A DNA stretch of 64,000 bases from Maribacter polysaccharolyticus (GTDB lineage Bacteria; Bacteroidota; Bacteroidia; Flavobacteriales; Flavobacteriaceae), in contig NZ_JARBUY010000001.1 in the NCBI RefSeq assembly GCF_028882255.1, positions 557,975-621,974 of the forward strand. The letters are read 5' to 3'. Under the pieces are notes generated by a model, which did not search any database, was not told the origin of the DNA, and saw only the letters and a list, made by a program, of their open reading frames with translations. A program made the position numbers and the translations under genes. This document shows, in pieces, positions 9,339 through 16,945 of the stretch; the first letter of the stretch is position 1; each line of letters starts with the position of its first letter.

Positions 9339-10302
9339 CTATATTGATATTTTTACGCAATGAGTTTAGGGATGCGTTAAGTTCGAACCCGAGCAACAAT
9401 ATATTGGAATTTAACCAAATGAACACCATAAGGATCAATAATCCCCCCAATGCCCCGTACAATTCGTTATAACGTGCAAACTTTTCAACATAAACCCCAA
9501 AGAGATAGGAAGTCAACACGAAGAGTATGGTCGTCATTAACGCCCCGATAGAAAAGAATTTCGCGTGTTTCCCCTCCGCAGTGCCAAAATAGTACAAAAT
9601 CGCCGTGGTGAAGTACGACAATATCATAAAAAAGAGGATTTTACCGATTTGGGCGCCAACAATGTCATTTTCACTGAGGTCGTAACCTCTTGTCTTTGCC
9701 GCCCACTCACTGAGGTAATCCAAAATATAGAATTCAAAATAAACATAAATGGCCGCCCCTAGGATCAAGAGTATGGAAAGTATCAGACCTACCATGAGCG
9801 CATAGGCATATTGCCGAATGAAAGTTCGTGTCAATTTCACATGATATGAATTTTCGAATCCCCCAAAAATCGCATTTACGCCATTTGCCATTAAAAATAT
9901 GGATATAAAAAATGCCGAGGACAGGACCCCCCCACTCCTTTGGTCTTTTATCTGTTGGTATATTTCCCCAAAATACTCACTGGTCGCCGATGGCAGAAAG
10001 GACTCTAGGAACAATAGGAATTGGGCATCAAAATTTTCATTTCCCACACTCACATATGGAATGATAAAGGGCACTAGGGTCACTAGGAATATCAAAAGTG
10101 GAAAGAGCGCCATAAAGAGACTAAAGGCAATGGAACTCGCCCTGGAGGACAAAGCACCTTCCAAAATGCCCAGAACATACATTTCGATCAGATCATAGAG
10201 GGAAAGTCCTTCAAAGGCCGGTAGTTTCACCTTTTTCAAAAGCACTACGAACCAATTGATTATAGGTATGTTATTAAGTTTATCCTCTATCTCTGCCGAC
10301 AT
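9322..10302 (-). CDS. YihY/BrkB-family inner-membrane protein
   Basis: A 326-residue membrane protein with about six hydrophobic helices and the family features SRASSIAFSLFMALFPLLIF (near residue 60) and GALGGLLILMVFIWLNSNILLLGFELNA near the end. This matches the YihY/virulence factor BrkB group, once misnamed ribonuclease BN. The role is unsettled; transport or envelope functions have been proposed. Its start codon directly abuts the nadC stop, and its end overlaps the DUF2147 gene by 17 bp, giving an operon nadC-yihY-DUF2147-priA. The charged tail DDKKK is cytoplasmic. Confidence 0.9.
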   Translation of the reverse strand: MSAEIEDKLNNIPIINWFVVLLKKVKLPAFEGLSLYDLIEMYVLGILEGALSSRASSIAFSLFMALFPLLIFLVTLVPFIIPYVSVGNENFDAQFLLFLESFLPSATSEYFGEIYQQIKDQRSGGVLSSAFFISIFLMANGVNAIFGGFENSYHVKLTRTFIRQYAYALMVGLILSILLILGAAIYVYFEFYILDYLSEWAAKTRGYDLSENDIVGAQIGKILFFMILSYFTTAILYYFGTAEGKHAKFFSIGALMTTILFVLTSYLFGVYVEKFARYNELYGALGGLLILMVFIWLNSNILLLGFELNASLNSLRKNINIDDKKK

Positions 10303-11160
10303 TTACACCGCTTTAAGGCTTAGGTCCATATTATGTACAGAATGTGTCAAAGCCCCCGAGGAGATATAATCCACCCCACATTCGGCATATTCCCTGATGG
10401 TTTGCTCATTGATCCCTCCGGAAGATTCCGTTTGACATTGATTGCCGATCATGGCCACGGCCTTTCGGGTATCGGGATAATTGAAATTATCGATCAAGAT
10501 GCGATGGACTCCTTTGGTTTTTAGGATTTCCGTTATCTCCTCCAAATTTCTTGCCTCCACGATAATTTTCAAGTCCCTCTGGGTTTCCTTTAGGTACTCT
10601 TGTGTTTTTTGGATCGCTTTGGTAACCCCTCCTGCAAAATCGATATGATTGTCCTTTAGCATGATCATATCGTAAAGGGCGAATCTATGGTTCTCACCCC
10701 CTCCTATTTTTACCGCCCATTTTTCAAGCGCCCTTATCCCTGGGGTCGTTTTTCTGGTATCCAGGATTTTCGTACCGGTACCCTTTAACAATTCTACATA
10801 GGTATTGGTTTTGGTTGCAATGGCACTCATACGCTGCATGGCATTCAAAACCAAACGCTCGGCCTTTAGGATACTTTGTGACCTCCCGGTAACATAAAAA
10901 GCAATATCCCCATGGGATACCTTGCTCCCATCCCCAATAAGGGTTTCCACTTCCATTTCATCGTCAATATAGGCAAATACCTGCTTCGCAAATTCAATTC
11001 CGGCAATAATCCCCTCGTCCTTCACCAGGAGTTTTGCCTTACCCATTGCGGAAGCGGGAATACATGCCAAAGAACTATGGTCCCCATCACCCACATCTTC
11101 CCGTATGGCATTGGAAATTATCAAATCTACCTCGTGTTGAAATTGTGCTTGTGAAATCAT
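10303..11160 (-). CDS. nadC: Nicotinate-nucleotide pyrophosphorylase (carboxylating), quinolinate phosphoribosyltransferase
   Basis: A 285-residue enzyme that converts quinolinate and PRPP to nicotinate mononucleotide in de novo NAD synthesis. Visible motifs: REDVGDGDHSS near the N-terminus, RLVLNAMQRMSAIAT, the active-site DTRKTTPGIRALEKWAVKIGGGENHR, MLKDNHI, IIVEARNLEE, LIDNF and SSGGI. The length is typical. It heads the minus-strand run through priA. The divergent rlmH gene starts 82 bp away. Confidence 0.97.
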   Translation of the reverse strand: MISQAQFQHEVDLIISNAIREDVGDGDHSSLACIPASAMGKAKLLVKDEGIIAGIEFAKQVFAYIDDEMEVETLIGDGSKVSHGDIAFYVTGRSQSILKAERLVLNAMQRMSAIATKTNTYVELLKGTGTKILDTRKTTPGIRALEKWAVKIGGGENHRFALYDMIMLKDNHIDFAGGVTKAIQKTQEYLKETQRDLKIIVEARNLEEITEILKTKGVHRILIDNFNYPDTRKAVAMIGNQCQTESSGGINEQTIREYAECGVDYISSGALTHSVHNMDLSLKAV

Positions 11161-11230
11161 TGAAAAAAATGGTTTGTGCTAATTTACTAAAAACAATATC
11201 CAATATGGAAATCCTATAACTTGAAAGTTT

Positions 11231-11238
11231 TAAATTTG
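11231..11238 (+). promoter_or_regulatory. Probable -7 element of rlmH, very close to its start codon
   Basis: TAAATTTG is an exact TAnnTTTG match. Only 4 bases separate it from the rlmH ATG, so transcription would begin at or next to the start codon and give a leaderless or nearly leaderless mRNA. No clear TTG at -33. Confidence 0.5.
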
Positions 11239-11242
11239 AGGC

Positions 11243-11716
11243 ATGACCATAAAACTTATTGCCATTGGCAAAACAGACAGCGCACCATTAAAGCAGCTCA
11301 TTGCGGATTATGAAAATAGGCTTGGCCATTATATCAAATTTGAGTTGGATATTATTCCCGACATCAAAAATGTAAAAAACCTTTCCGAAGTCCAACAAAA
11401 AGAAAAAGAAGGCGAACTGATCCTGAAAAAACTGATCGCTACGGATGTTCTTGTTCTTCTGGATGAAAATGGCAAACAATACGATTCCGTGGGATTCTCG
11501 AACTACCTACAGAAAAAAATGAATTCAGGAATGAAACAATTGGTTTTGGCCATCGGTGGCCCTTACGGCTTTAGCGATGCGGTATATGCGAAATCACAAG
11601 GAAAAATAAGTCTATCCAAAATGACTTTTTCCCACCAGATGGTACGTCTTTTTGTTGTTGAACAACTCTATAGGGCCTTTACCATATTAAGGAATGAGCC
11701 CTACCATCATAGATAA
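11243..11716 (+). CDS. rlmH: 23S rRNA (pseudouridine-1915 N3) methyltransferase RlmH
   Basis: A 157-residue SPOUT-family methyltransferase. It starts MTIKLIAIGKTDSAPL, carries LLDENGKQYDSVGFS and the SAM-binding knot LVLAIGGPYGFSDAVY, and ends with the invariant MTFSHQMVRLFVVEQLYRAF and the terminal PYHHR. It modifies helix 69 of the 70S ribosome. Full length. It is divergent from nadC and convergent with the serine biosynthesis fusion gene, with 54 bp between stops. Confidence 0.98.
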   Translation: MTIKLIAIGKTDSAPLKQLIADYENRLGHYIKFELDIIPDIKNVKNLSEVQQKEKEGELILKKLIATDVLVLLDENGKQYDSVGFSNYLQKKMNSGMKQLVLAIGGPYGFSDAVYAKSQGKISLSKMTFSHQMVRLFVVEQLYRAFTILRNEPYHHR

Positions 11717-11770
11717 ACCCTTGTTTCAACCAACGAACTTGATAACCGACGAAATCGAAATCGTTCGCTT

Positions 11771-13666
11771 TTAATAAAGCACCCTGAATTTGATCGTATT
11801 CTCTATTTTACGTAAAGCTTTTATAACTTCCTTATTGTATTCCTTGTCTAAATCAGTGATCACATAACCCAATTCGGAATCCGTTGACAGATACTGCCCA
11901 TTAATGTTCAATTCGTACTCGGCCAGCACCTTATTGATCTTGGCCATGATACCGGGTACGTTTTTGTGTATGTGCAAGAAGCGATGTGCATTGGTCTGCT
12001 TGGGCAACCTGATATTCGGGAAGTTCACCGCATCTACCGTATTACCGGAATTGATATACTCCATGATCTTGTTGGGCACAAAATCGGCAATATTGCGTTG
12101 TGCTTCCTCGGTACTTCCCCCAACATGAGGGGTAAGTATTACATTGGGCAGGCCTTGAAGCTGGGTACTGAATTCCCCATTAGCCCTTGGTTCATGGGGA
12201 TACACGTCTATGGCCGCCCCACCAAGTTTTCCACTTTCCAAAGCTTTGGACAAGGCTTCTATATCAACCACAAACCCCCTTGATAGGTTGACCAACATCG
12301 CCCCATCTTTCATTTGGTTCAGCTCCCGCTCGCCAATAAAGTTCTTATTAGCCTTGTTGTCATCAATATGCAGGGAAACCACATCCGAAATGTTCAACAA
12401 ATTTTCCAGCGTATCACATTTTACCGCATTCCCAATGGCGAGTTTGTCGTCGACATCATAATAGTAAACGCGCATACCTATGGCCTCTGCCAATACCGAT
12501 AATTGCTTTCCAATATTACCATAACCGACGATACCAAGGTTCTTGCCCCGGACTTCCTTTGAATTTTCGGCGGTCTTGTTCCACTGTCCGCCATGTATTT
12601 CCGTACTTCTTGGGAAAACATACCGCATTAGCATGATAATCTCCCCAATGGCCAATTCGACCACCGAACGGGTATTGCTATAAGGTGCGTTGAATACGAC
12701 AACCCCTTTACGTTTACAATAATCCAAATCGATTTGTGTGGTTCCGATACAAAAAGCCCCAACAACCAACAACTTATTGGCTGCATCCAAGACTTTCTGG
12801 GTCACTTGTGTCTTTGAGCGTATGCCTAAAACATGAACCCCTTTAATGCGTTCTATAAGTTCTTCCTCGGACAAACTGGTCTTTACCAATTCAACCGAAA
12901 AACCATCTTCCGAAAGATTATGGAACGCTGCCGAGTGTACATTTTCCAAAAGAAGGATCTTAATCCTATTTTTTGGATAAGAGATATTACGGGGCAAATC
13001 GTTGACAAAAAGGAATTCGTCCAAATTCGGGGCCACATGATCCGCTTTTTCAGCCGCTTTTTGTCTATGTACATTTTCAGTATATGCGAAAAACTTATCG
13101 GCAATGCCCGCCTCACGCATGACATAATCACTATAACCGTCCCCGATCACCTGTACTTCACCTTCCAAATCGAGGTTTTTAAGGCATTCTATTTTCCCAT
13201 TATGGGTGGCTAGGACATTTTCCTCGTCAAACCCTATGATCTTTCCTTCTTCATCGAATTCAAAAGTATTGGCAAAAACCCTTTCCGAAGGAATATTGTA
13301 TTCTTTTACGATAGGATCGATGAATTCTTTGAACCCACAGGAAATGACATAAATATCATCTGAGAATTTTTCAAAAAATTCCTTGTTCGATTCGATGGAC
13401 TTCGAAATCTTTTTCCGCAACTCCCTTACCAAACCATCCAGATCGTCTTTATGGGCCTCCAAGAGTTTAATACGTTGCTCCAGGGATTCGGTAAATGAGA
13501 TATCCCCATCAATACCCAAATTGGTTATTCTTTGGATTTCACCGATTATCTCCTCGCGGTTCGATTTACCCTTAAGGGTCATCTCTGCCAAAACATCCAA
13601 GGCCTCAACCCTAGTCAAGGTACTATCAAAATCAAAAACGTATTTACGTGCCACTTCGGTTATCAT
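11771..13666 (-). CDS. Fused phosphoserine phosphatase-like HAD domain and D-3-phosphoglycerate dehydrogenase
   Basis: A 631-residue fusion. Residues 1-220 form a HAD phosphatase of SerB type: motif I DFDSTLT (D12, D14), motif II SCG (S109) and motif III GDGYSD (175-180). Residues 232-631 form phosphoglycerate dehydrogenase: NAD-binding GYGNIG (381-386), catalytic R463 (LSRG), E492 (HEPR) and H514 (TPHVGGS), then a C-terminal ACT domain (about 562-631) starting FLHIHKNVPGIMAKI. All catalytic residues of both halves are visible. It could therefore perform the first and last steps of serine synthesis, leaving only the SerC aminotransferase step. The ACT domain suggests serine feedback. Long upstream region of 392 bp. 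Confidence 0.93.
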   Translation of the reverse strand: MITEVARKYVFDFDSTLTRVEALDVLAEMTLKGKSNREEIIGEIQRITNLGIDGDISFTESLEQRIKLLEAHKDDLDGLVRELRKKISKSIESNKEFFEKFSDDIYVISCGFKEFIDPIVKEYNIPSERVFANTFEFDEEGKIIGFDEENVLATHNGKIECLKNLDLEGEVQVIGDGYSDYVMREAGIADKFFAYTENVHRQKAAEKADHVAPNLDEFLFVNDLPRNISYPKNRIKILLLENVHSAAFHNLSEDGFSVELVKTSLSEEELIERIKGVHVLGIRSKTQVTQKVLDAANKLLVVGAFCIGTTQIDLDYCKRKGVVVFNAPYSNTRSVVELAIGEIIMLMRYVFPRSTEIHGGQWNKTAENSKEVRGKNLGIVGYGNIGKQLSVLAEAIGMRVYYYDVDDKLAIGNAVKCDTLENLLNISDVVSLHIDDNKANKNFIGERELNQMKDGAMLVNLSRGFVVDIEALSKALESGKLGGAAIDVYPHEPRANGEFSTQLQGLPNVILTPHVGGSTEEAQRNIADFVPNKIMEYINSGNTVDAVNFPNIRLPKQTNAHRFLHIHKNVPGIMAKINKVLAEYELNINGQYLSTDSELGYVITDLDKEYNKEVIKALRKIENTIKFRVLY

Positions 13667-14058
13667 ATTTAGTTTATTGCATGCCTCTCTTAGAGCGCCT
13701 AATAATTGGGGTGTTCTACCCCTTCTTAAATCAAGCGATAAAATTAAAAATTTATTCTGTAGCCTTTATAGGAATTTGAAGGAATCTTATTAAAAGTTAT
13801 CCCTATAACCAAATGCCGTTATTTTGATAAAAAAAACCTTACCATTTTCAAAATGAGGACACTTTTCCAAATCCGCTTATCAATTTCCAGGAAGTGGATC
13901 CATCTTTATGATAGCCTTTATTACAACCATTTAAGTATCTGCCCTGCCATGCCGCAATTCCGTGGAATGTAAATCGAAAAAATGTGTACCCTTACGGGAA
14001 CAATGACAAATTAGGGGAAAATTCCATCCGTTTTTCCTGCTTCCGGAAAAATAGGCCG
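13667..14058. other. 392-bp intergenic region upstream of the serine-biosynthesis fusion gene
   Basis: No open reading frame of note on either strand. For the minus-strand gene at 13666, a weak -7-like TAATTTTA lies at 13739-13746 with no TTG at -33. If used, it would give a leader of about 70 nt holding a small hairpin GGGGT-AGAAC-ACCCC (about 13709-13723) and a second weak fold, CTCT/AGAG. The rest (13750-14058) is AT-rich with no recognisable promoter, terminator or RNA family. Confidence 0.4.
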
Positions 14059-14760
14059 TTATGGTTTAAAAGCGATATAGACAATACCCGTAATAATCGC
14101 CAAGCCAAAACTCAGTAAGGTACCGATCAATATGTATTCTGTGAGCTTTCGATTGTTTCTTTCCTTGAGGTCATTGAACCTAAAAACGGATTTTGCGGTA
14201 ATCAATAGACCGATTGCCTCCCATCGCCCCAATATTATGAAGACCAGCACGAAGAGCCTTTCGATAATACCGATATACTTCCCTGCATTGGGCAAGGATT
14301 TATGATCTATTTCTATTTTACGCGACATTCCTTCCAACAGCATCCCCATGATGATCGCAGCAGGATAACCCACGAAAATTACAGCCGTTACCAAAGGCCA
14401 ATCCACCAGTTGCAATAACCCCATAGTATGCCCGTACAGGTTTTCGTGATATACACAAACATACAATACGATAACATGCAATACCTGATCGATAAAAAAA
14501 GGAACGGCCTTGTTTTTGAATAACGGATTTGCATATAACTTGGCCAAATCCACCATATAATGCGATACGGTGATGACCACAATGATCCTCCAATAGCTTA
14601 AATCCCACACTAACAATAACATGAGTACGGCATGAAGCAGTATGTGCAGATAGAGGTATCTTGATGTTATCCTATTCGATTCCTTATGAATCACCCAACG
14701 TTGGGGCTGTACTAAAAAATCACCTATTAAATGGGCCAATAAAAGTTTCGTGAACAGCAT
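14059..14760 (-). CDS. DUF3307 family membrane protein
   Basis: A 233-residue polytopic membrane protein. The N-terminal half (about 1-125) has the DUF3307 features LLAHLIGDFLVQPQRWVIHK and SHYMVDLAKLY, with a FFIDQVLH motif. The C-terminal half adds three more hydrophobic helices (about 130-150, 170-190 and 208-228). The start overlaps the SatD-family stop in a TAATG junction, so the two are translated together. Family function is unknown; DUF3307 genes often sit beside SatD-family genes. Confidence 0.85.
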   Translation of the reverse strand: MLFTKLLLAHLIGDFLVQPQRWVIHKESNRITSRYLYLHILLHAVLMLLLVWDLSYWRIIVVITVSHYMVDLAKLYANPLFKNKAVPFFIDQVLHVIVLYVCVYHENLYGHTMGLLQLVDWPLVTAVIFVGYPAAIIMGMLLEGMSRKIEIDHKSLPNAGKYIGIIERLFVLVFIILGRWEAIGLLITAKSVFRFNDLKERNNRKLTEYILIGTLLSFGLAIITGIVYIAFKP

Positions 14761-15371
14761 TATTCCTGAATGGTATTAATAGTGGTTGTATAATAGGCCA
14801 ACAATTCCTGTACCAAATCCAATCGCGCCCTTTTCGCCCTTTGGCTTACCGCGGATTGTTTTATATGCAATTGTTCGGCCAAGTTCTGCTGTGATGCGTC
14901 GGGGTTGCCCAGTGCCAGATACACCATTTCCGCCGAAACCGTACTCCAATCATCCATAAAATCGGAAGCCAATTTCAACATAAGGTTCAGGGTTCTGTTA
15001 TATGTGCTATCGGCCGTGGTGATCATTAAGTTCACCTTTTCCACTTTTAATGCCTCCAAGGTAATTCCCGATCGTTGGTATGCCGTACCGTTTGATTCAC
15101 TGACACCGGCACCCACAAACGATTCGCTACCCACTCCCATACCCATGCGAATATCGAGTCCTTTGATTGTTTTCATCATGGCCTTGATCCGTATTGCGGC
15201 AAATAAGGCCACTGCCACCGGCAACCGTAGTTGAATCTCATCCCCTCGGTATATTTCCCATGTTTTTGGCGTATCTCCCCATTGGGATAAACAGGTCTTG
15301 AGCTTGGTCATCCATTCCGTTGGATCATATCCTTTGGAATTGATAATGTCCCCCGTAATTATTGCTATCAT
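14760..15371 (-). CDS. SatD-family protein with C-terminal helix-turn-helix
   Basis: A 203-residue soluble protein. The N-terminal part (MIAIITGDIINSKGYDP, YRGDEIQLRL, IRMGMGVGSE, SNGTAYQRSG) matches the SatD family, named for a streptococcal acid-tolerance locus. Residues about 155-190 (ASQQNLAEQLHIKQSAVSQR) form a helix-turn-helix of sigma-70-region-4 or MarR-like look, implying DNA binding. It forms a two-gene operon with the downstream DUF3307 membrane gene. The region just upstream carries three related AT-rich 9-mers that could be its own operator. The biochemical role is unknown. I infer that it is a regulator of the DUF3307 protein. Confidence 0.82.
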   Translation of the reverse strand: MIAIITGDIINSKGYDPTEWMTKLKTCLSQWGDTPKTWEIYRGDEIQLRLPVAVALFAAIRIKAMMKTIKGLDIRMGMGVGSESFVGAGVSESNGTAYQRSGITLEALKVEKVNLMITTADSTYNRTLNLMLKLASDFMDDWSTVSAEMVYLALGNPDASQQNLAEQLHIKQSAVSQRAKRARLDLVQELLAYYTTTINTIQE

Positions 15372-15380
15372 AGTTATGAT

Positions 15381-15438
15381 CTAAAATGCTAATATCAATT
15401 AAATATAAGCTAAAATATTAATATTGTTCAATATAAGC
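15381..15438 (-). promoter_or_regulatory. Repeat cluster upstream of the SatD gene, candidate autoregulatory operator
   Basis: On the plus strand AATATAAGC occurs exactly at 15402-15410 and 15430-15438 (28 bp apart). An inverted relative, GCTAATATC, lies at 15388-15396, forming an imperfect palindrome with the first copy. CTAAAAT is also repeated at 15381 and 15410 (29 bp apart). The cluster begins 10 bp upstream of the SatD start. Repeats about 28-29 bp apart fall near three helical turns, which fits a multimeric DNA-binding protein. Binding is inferred. Confidence 0.45.
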
Positions 15439-15459
15439 CAATTAAATAATAAATAAACA

Positions 15460-15912
15460 TTAAAACCACCGCCTTACTTGGGTACAATACTGGCGAAACT
15501 CCTTTCCGAAAATACGGGTCAGAGCCTCTTCTTCCGGTATGATCTGAAACTTGTTCATATATCCCACAAAACCCGCCACCAATAAGGTATTGAAGGCATT
15601 CCCCAGCCAAAGTCCCCAAGCCAACAAAAGCATTAAAAGTGCCAAATACATCGGGTTTCTAGAAAACCCATAGATGCCGTTGGTCACCAATTTGGTCGTC
15701 TTTGAAGGTGTTCTAGGGTCTATGGTTGTTTTTAAAATCAAAAACTGCACTACGGTAACTATGCCCACCAGTATACCTGACCCCACCAAAACCCAGATTA
15801 AAAACCCCTTTCCGAAAAACTCAAAATCGCCAAAAGGCAGAAATACGGACAACACATACATTAGTAATGAAAATACCATGAAAACAAGGACCGGAGGTAG
15901 TTTTAACTTCAT
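15460..15912 (-). CDS. Isoprenylcysteine carboxyl methyltransferase-like membrane methyltransferase
   Basis: A 150-residue membrane protein, starting MKLKLPPVLVFMVF. Four hydrophobic segments are followed by the family signature YGFSRNPMYLAL and the C-terminal IIPEEEALTRIFGKEFRQYC with VRRW. These match the small PEMT/ICMT-like methyltransferases common in bacteria. The frame is open upstream to an in-frame ATG at 16098, but that stretch overlaps the divergent rdgB start and is not membrane-protein-like, so I chose the ATG at 15912 at the first helix. Substrate unknown. Confidence 0.85.
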   Translation of the reverse strand: MKLKLPPVLVFMVFSLLMYVLSVFLPFGDFEFFGKGFLIWVLVGSGILVGIVTVVQFLILKTTIDPRTPSKTTKLVTNGIYGFSRNPMYLALLMLLLAWGLWLGNAFNTLLVAGFVGYMNKFQIIPEEEALTRIFGKEFRQYCTQVRRWF

Positions 15913-16072
15913 ATGGGATAATATAATGGATAATAAAATTACTATTTTTGGGCGAGCTGATCCCATATCGGGATTTTTTCCTTTCCATAAACCCATGTCG
16001 ATAAAGATGGATTCCTGAAAATAAAACCTACTTTGGAGTACATCCAAATTCGAAAAAACAAACCGTACTATC

Positions 16073-16666
16073 ATGAAATTGGTTTTTGCCACACACAATC
16101 AAAATAAAGTCAAAGAGGTACAAGCTTTACTTCCTCCGACCATATCACTATTATCCTTATCCGATATCGGATGCAACCAAGAAATACCGGAAACCGGCGA
16201 AACACTTGAAGAGAATGCCATTCTAAAGGCTGATTTTGTCACCCATAAGTTTGGCTATCCATGTTTTGCCGATGATACGGGCTTATTGGTCAATGCCTTG
16301 GACGGGGCCCCCGGGGTTTATTCCGCCCGCTATGCAGGGGAACAAAGAAATTCAGAGGACAACATGAACAAGCTACTGTCCGAATTAGCATCAAAAAAAG
16401 ACAGGACCGCTCGATTCGAAACCGTTATCGCCCTCAACCTCAATAACCAACAACACATTTTCAAGGGTATTGTCGAGGGGGAGATCACGACCGAAAAGAA
16501 AGGAAAAAAAGGTTTTGGATATGACCCCATCTTTAAACCTGATGCCTATGTGGAAACCTTCGCAGAATTACCTTTGGAGGTTAAAAACAAAATCAGCCAT
16601 CGTGGTAGGGCCATTCATCAGCTGTTAACATACTTGAAAAATTATGGGAACGACCTTGGGAACTAA
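16073..16666 (+). CDS. rdgB: Non-canonical purine NTP pyrophosphatase (RdgB/HAM1, ITPase)
   Basis: A 197-residue enzyme that removes dITP/XTP from nucleotide pools. Signature motifs: N-terminal LVFATHNQNKVKEV, the Glu-rich ETGETLEENAILKA, FADDTGL, GAPGVYSARYAG, GFGYDPIF and the C-terminal KNKISHRGRAI. The length is normal for the family. It is followed by a small 7-bp hairpin (16664-16680) with a poor T-run, a weak terminator at best. Confidence 0.97.
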   Translation: MKLVFATHNQNKVKEVQALLPPTISLLSLSDIGCNQEIPETGETLEENAILKADFVTHKFGYPCFADDTGLLVNALDGAPGVYSARYAGEQRNSEDNMNKLLSELASKKDRTARFETVIALNLNNQQHIFKGIVEGEITTEKKGKKGFGYDPIFKPDAYVETFAELPLEVKNKISHRGRAIHQLLTYLKNYGNDLGN

Positions 16667-16807
16667 CGCTACAAGCGTTATTCGTTTCATGCACTGGATC
16701 GCCATCAATCTTCAAAAGGGCTTGGTTTCCCATGTGGGAGTCTTGATTCCACGAGGCTTTCACTGTCAATTTATTGTTAATTATCGGCCCAATCACCCCA
16801 TAATGGA

Positions 16808-16835
16808 TTGATATAAATAAATAACAGTACCTTTG
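16808..16835 (+). promoter_or_regulatory. Promoter of the DEAD-box helicase gene
   Basis: TTG (16808-16810), a 17-bp spacer and TACCTTTG (16828-16835) match the Bacteroidota promoter pattern. It is followed by GCGCCTTTAATAA. Transcription would start near 16840, over 100 bp before the ATG. Confidence 0.7.
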
Positions 16836-16839
16836 CGCC

Positions 16840-16945
16840 TTTAATAATTGCCGCCGGTATGGCAGGTGTTGCGCTGAGTCTAATAGGTTACATACGATAA
16901 TCGCTCTATACAACACACATATTTGCGATTAAGTAACATTATATT
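16840..16945 (+). other. Long 5' leader of the DEAD-box helicase mRNA
   Basis: About 105 nt lie between the predicted start of transcription and the ATG. It contains a GC-rich block (about 16848-16875) and an inverted repeat TAATCGC (16898-16904) / GCGATTA (16925-16931) ending 14 nt before the start codon. Long structured leaders are typical of cold-inducible RNA helicase genes in other bacteria; that role here is inference. Confidence 0.4.

Noticed and set aside
11717-11770. Possible terminator between rlmH and the serine-biosynthesis fusion gene.
   Set aside because: Only short imperfect inverted repeats (CGAAATCG region) with no T-run.
13739-13746. TAATTTTA as -7 element of the serine-biosynthesis fusion gene.
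   Set aside because: Last base is not consensus and there is no TTG at -33; mentioned only in the intergenic entry.
15913-16098. N-terminal extension of the small membrane methyltransferase to the ATG at 16098.
   Set aside because: It overlaps the rdgB start and does not fit the family; the conserved N-terminus starts at 15912.
16664-16680. Hairpin TAACGCT/AGCGTTA after rdgB.
   Set aside because: Stem of only 7 bp, 3-nt loop and no T-run, so not called as a terminator.
16593-16916. 107-codon open frame on the minus strand between rdgB and the DEAD-box gene.
   Set aside because: It overlaps the rdgB 3' end, runs across the DEAD-box promoter and leader, and its translation has no recognisable domain, signal peptide or periodicity.
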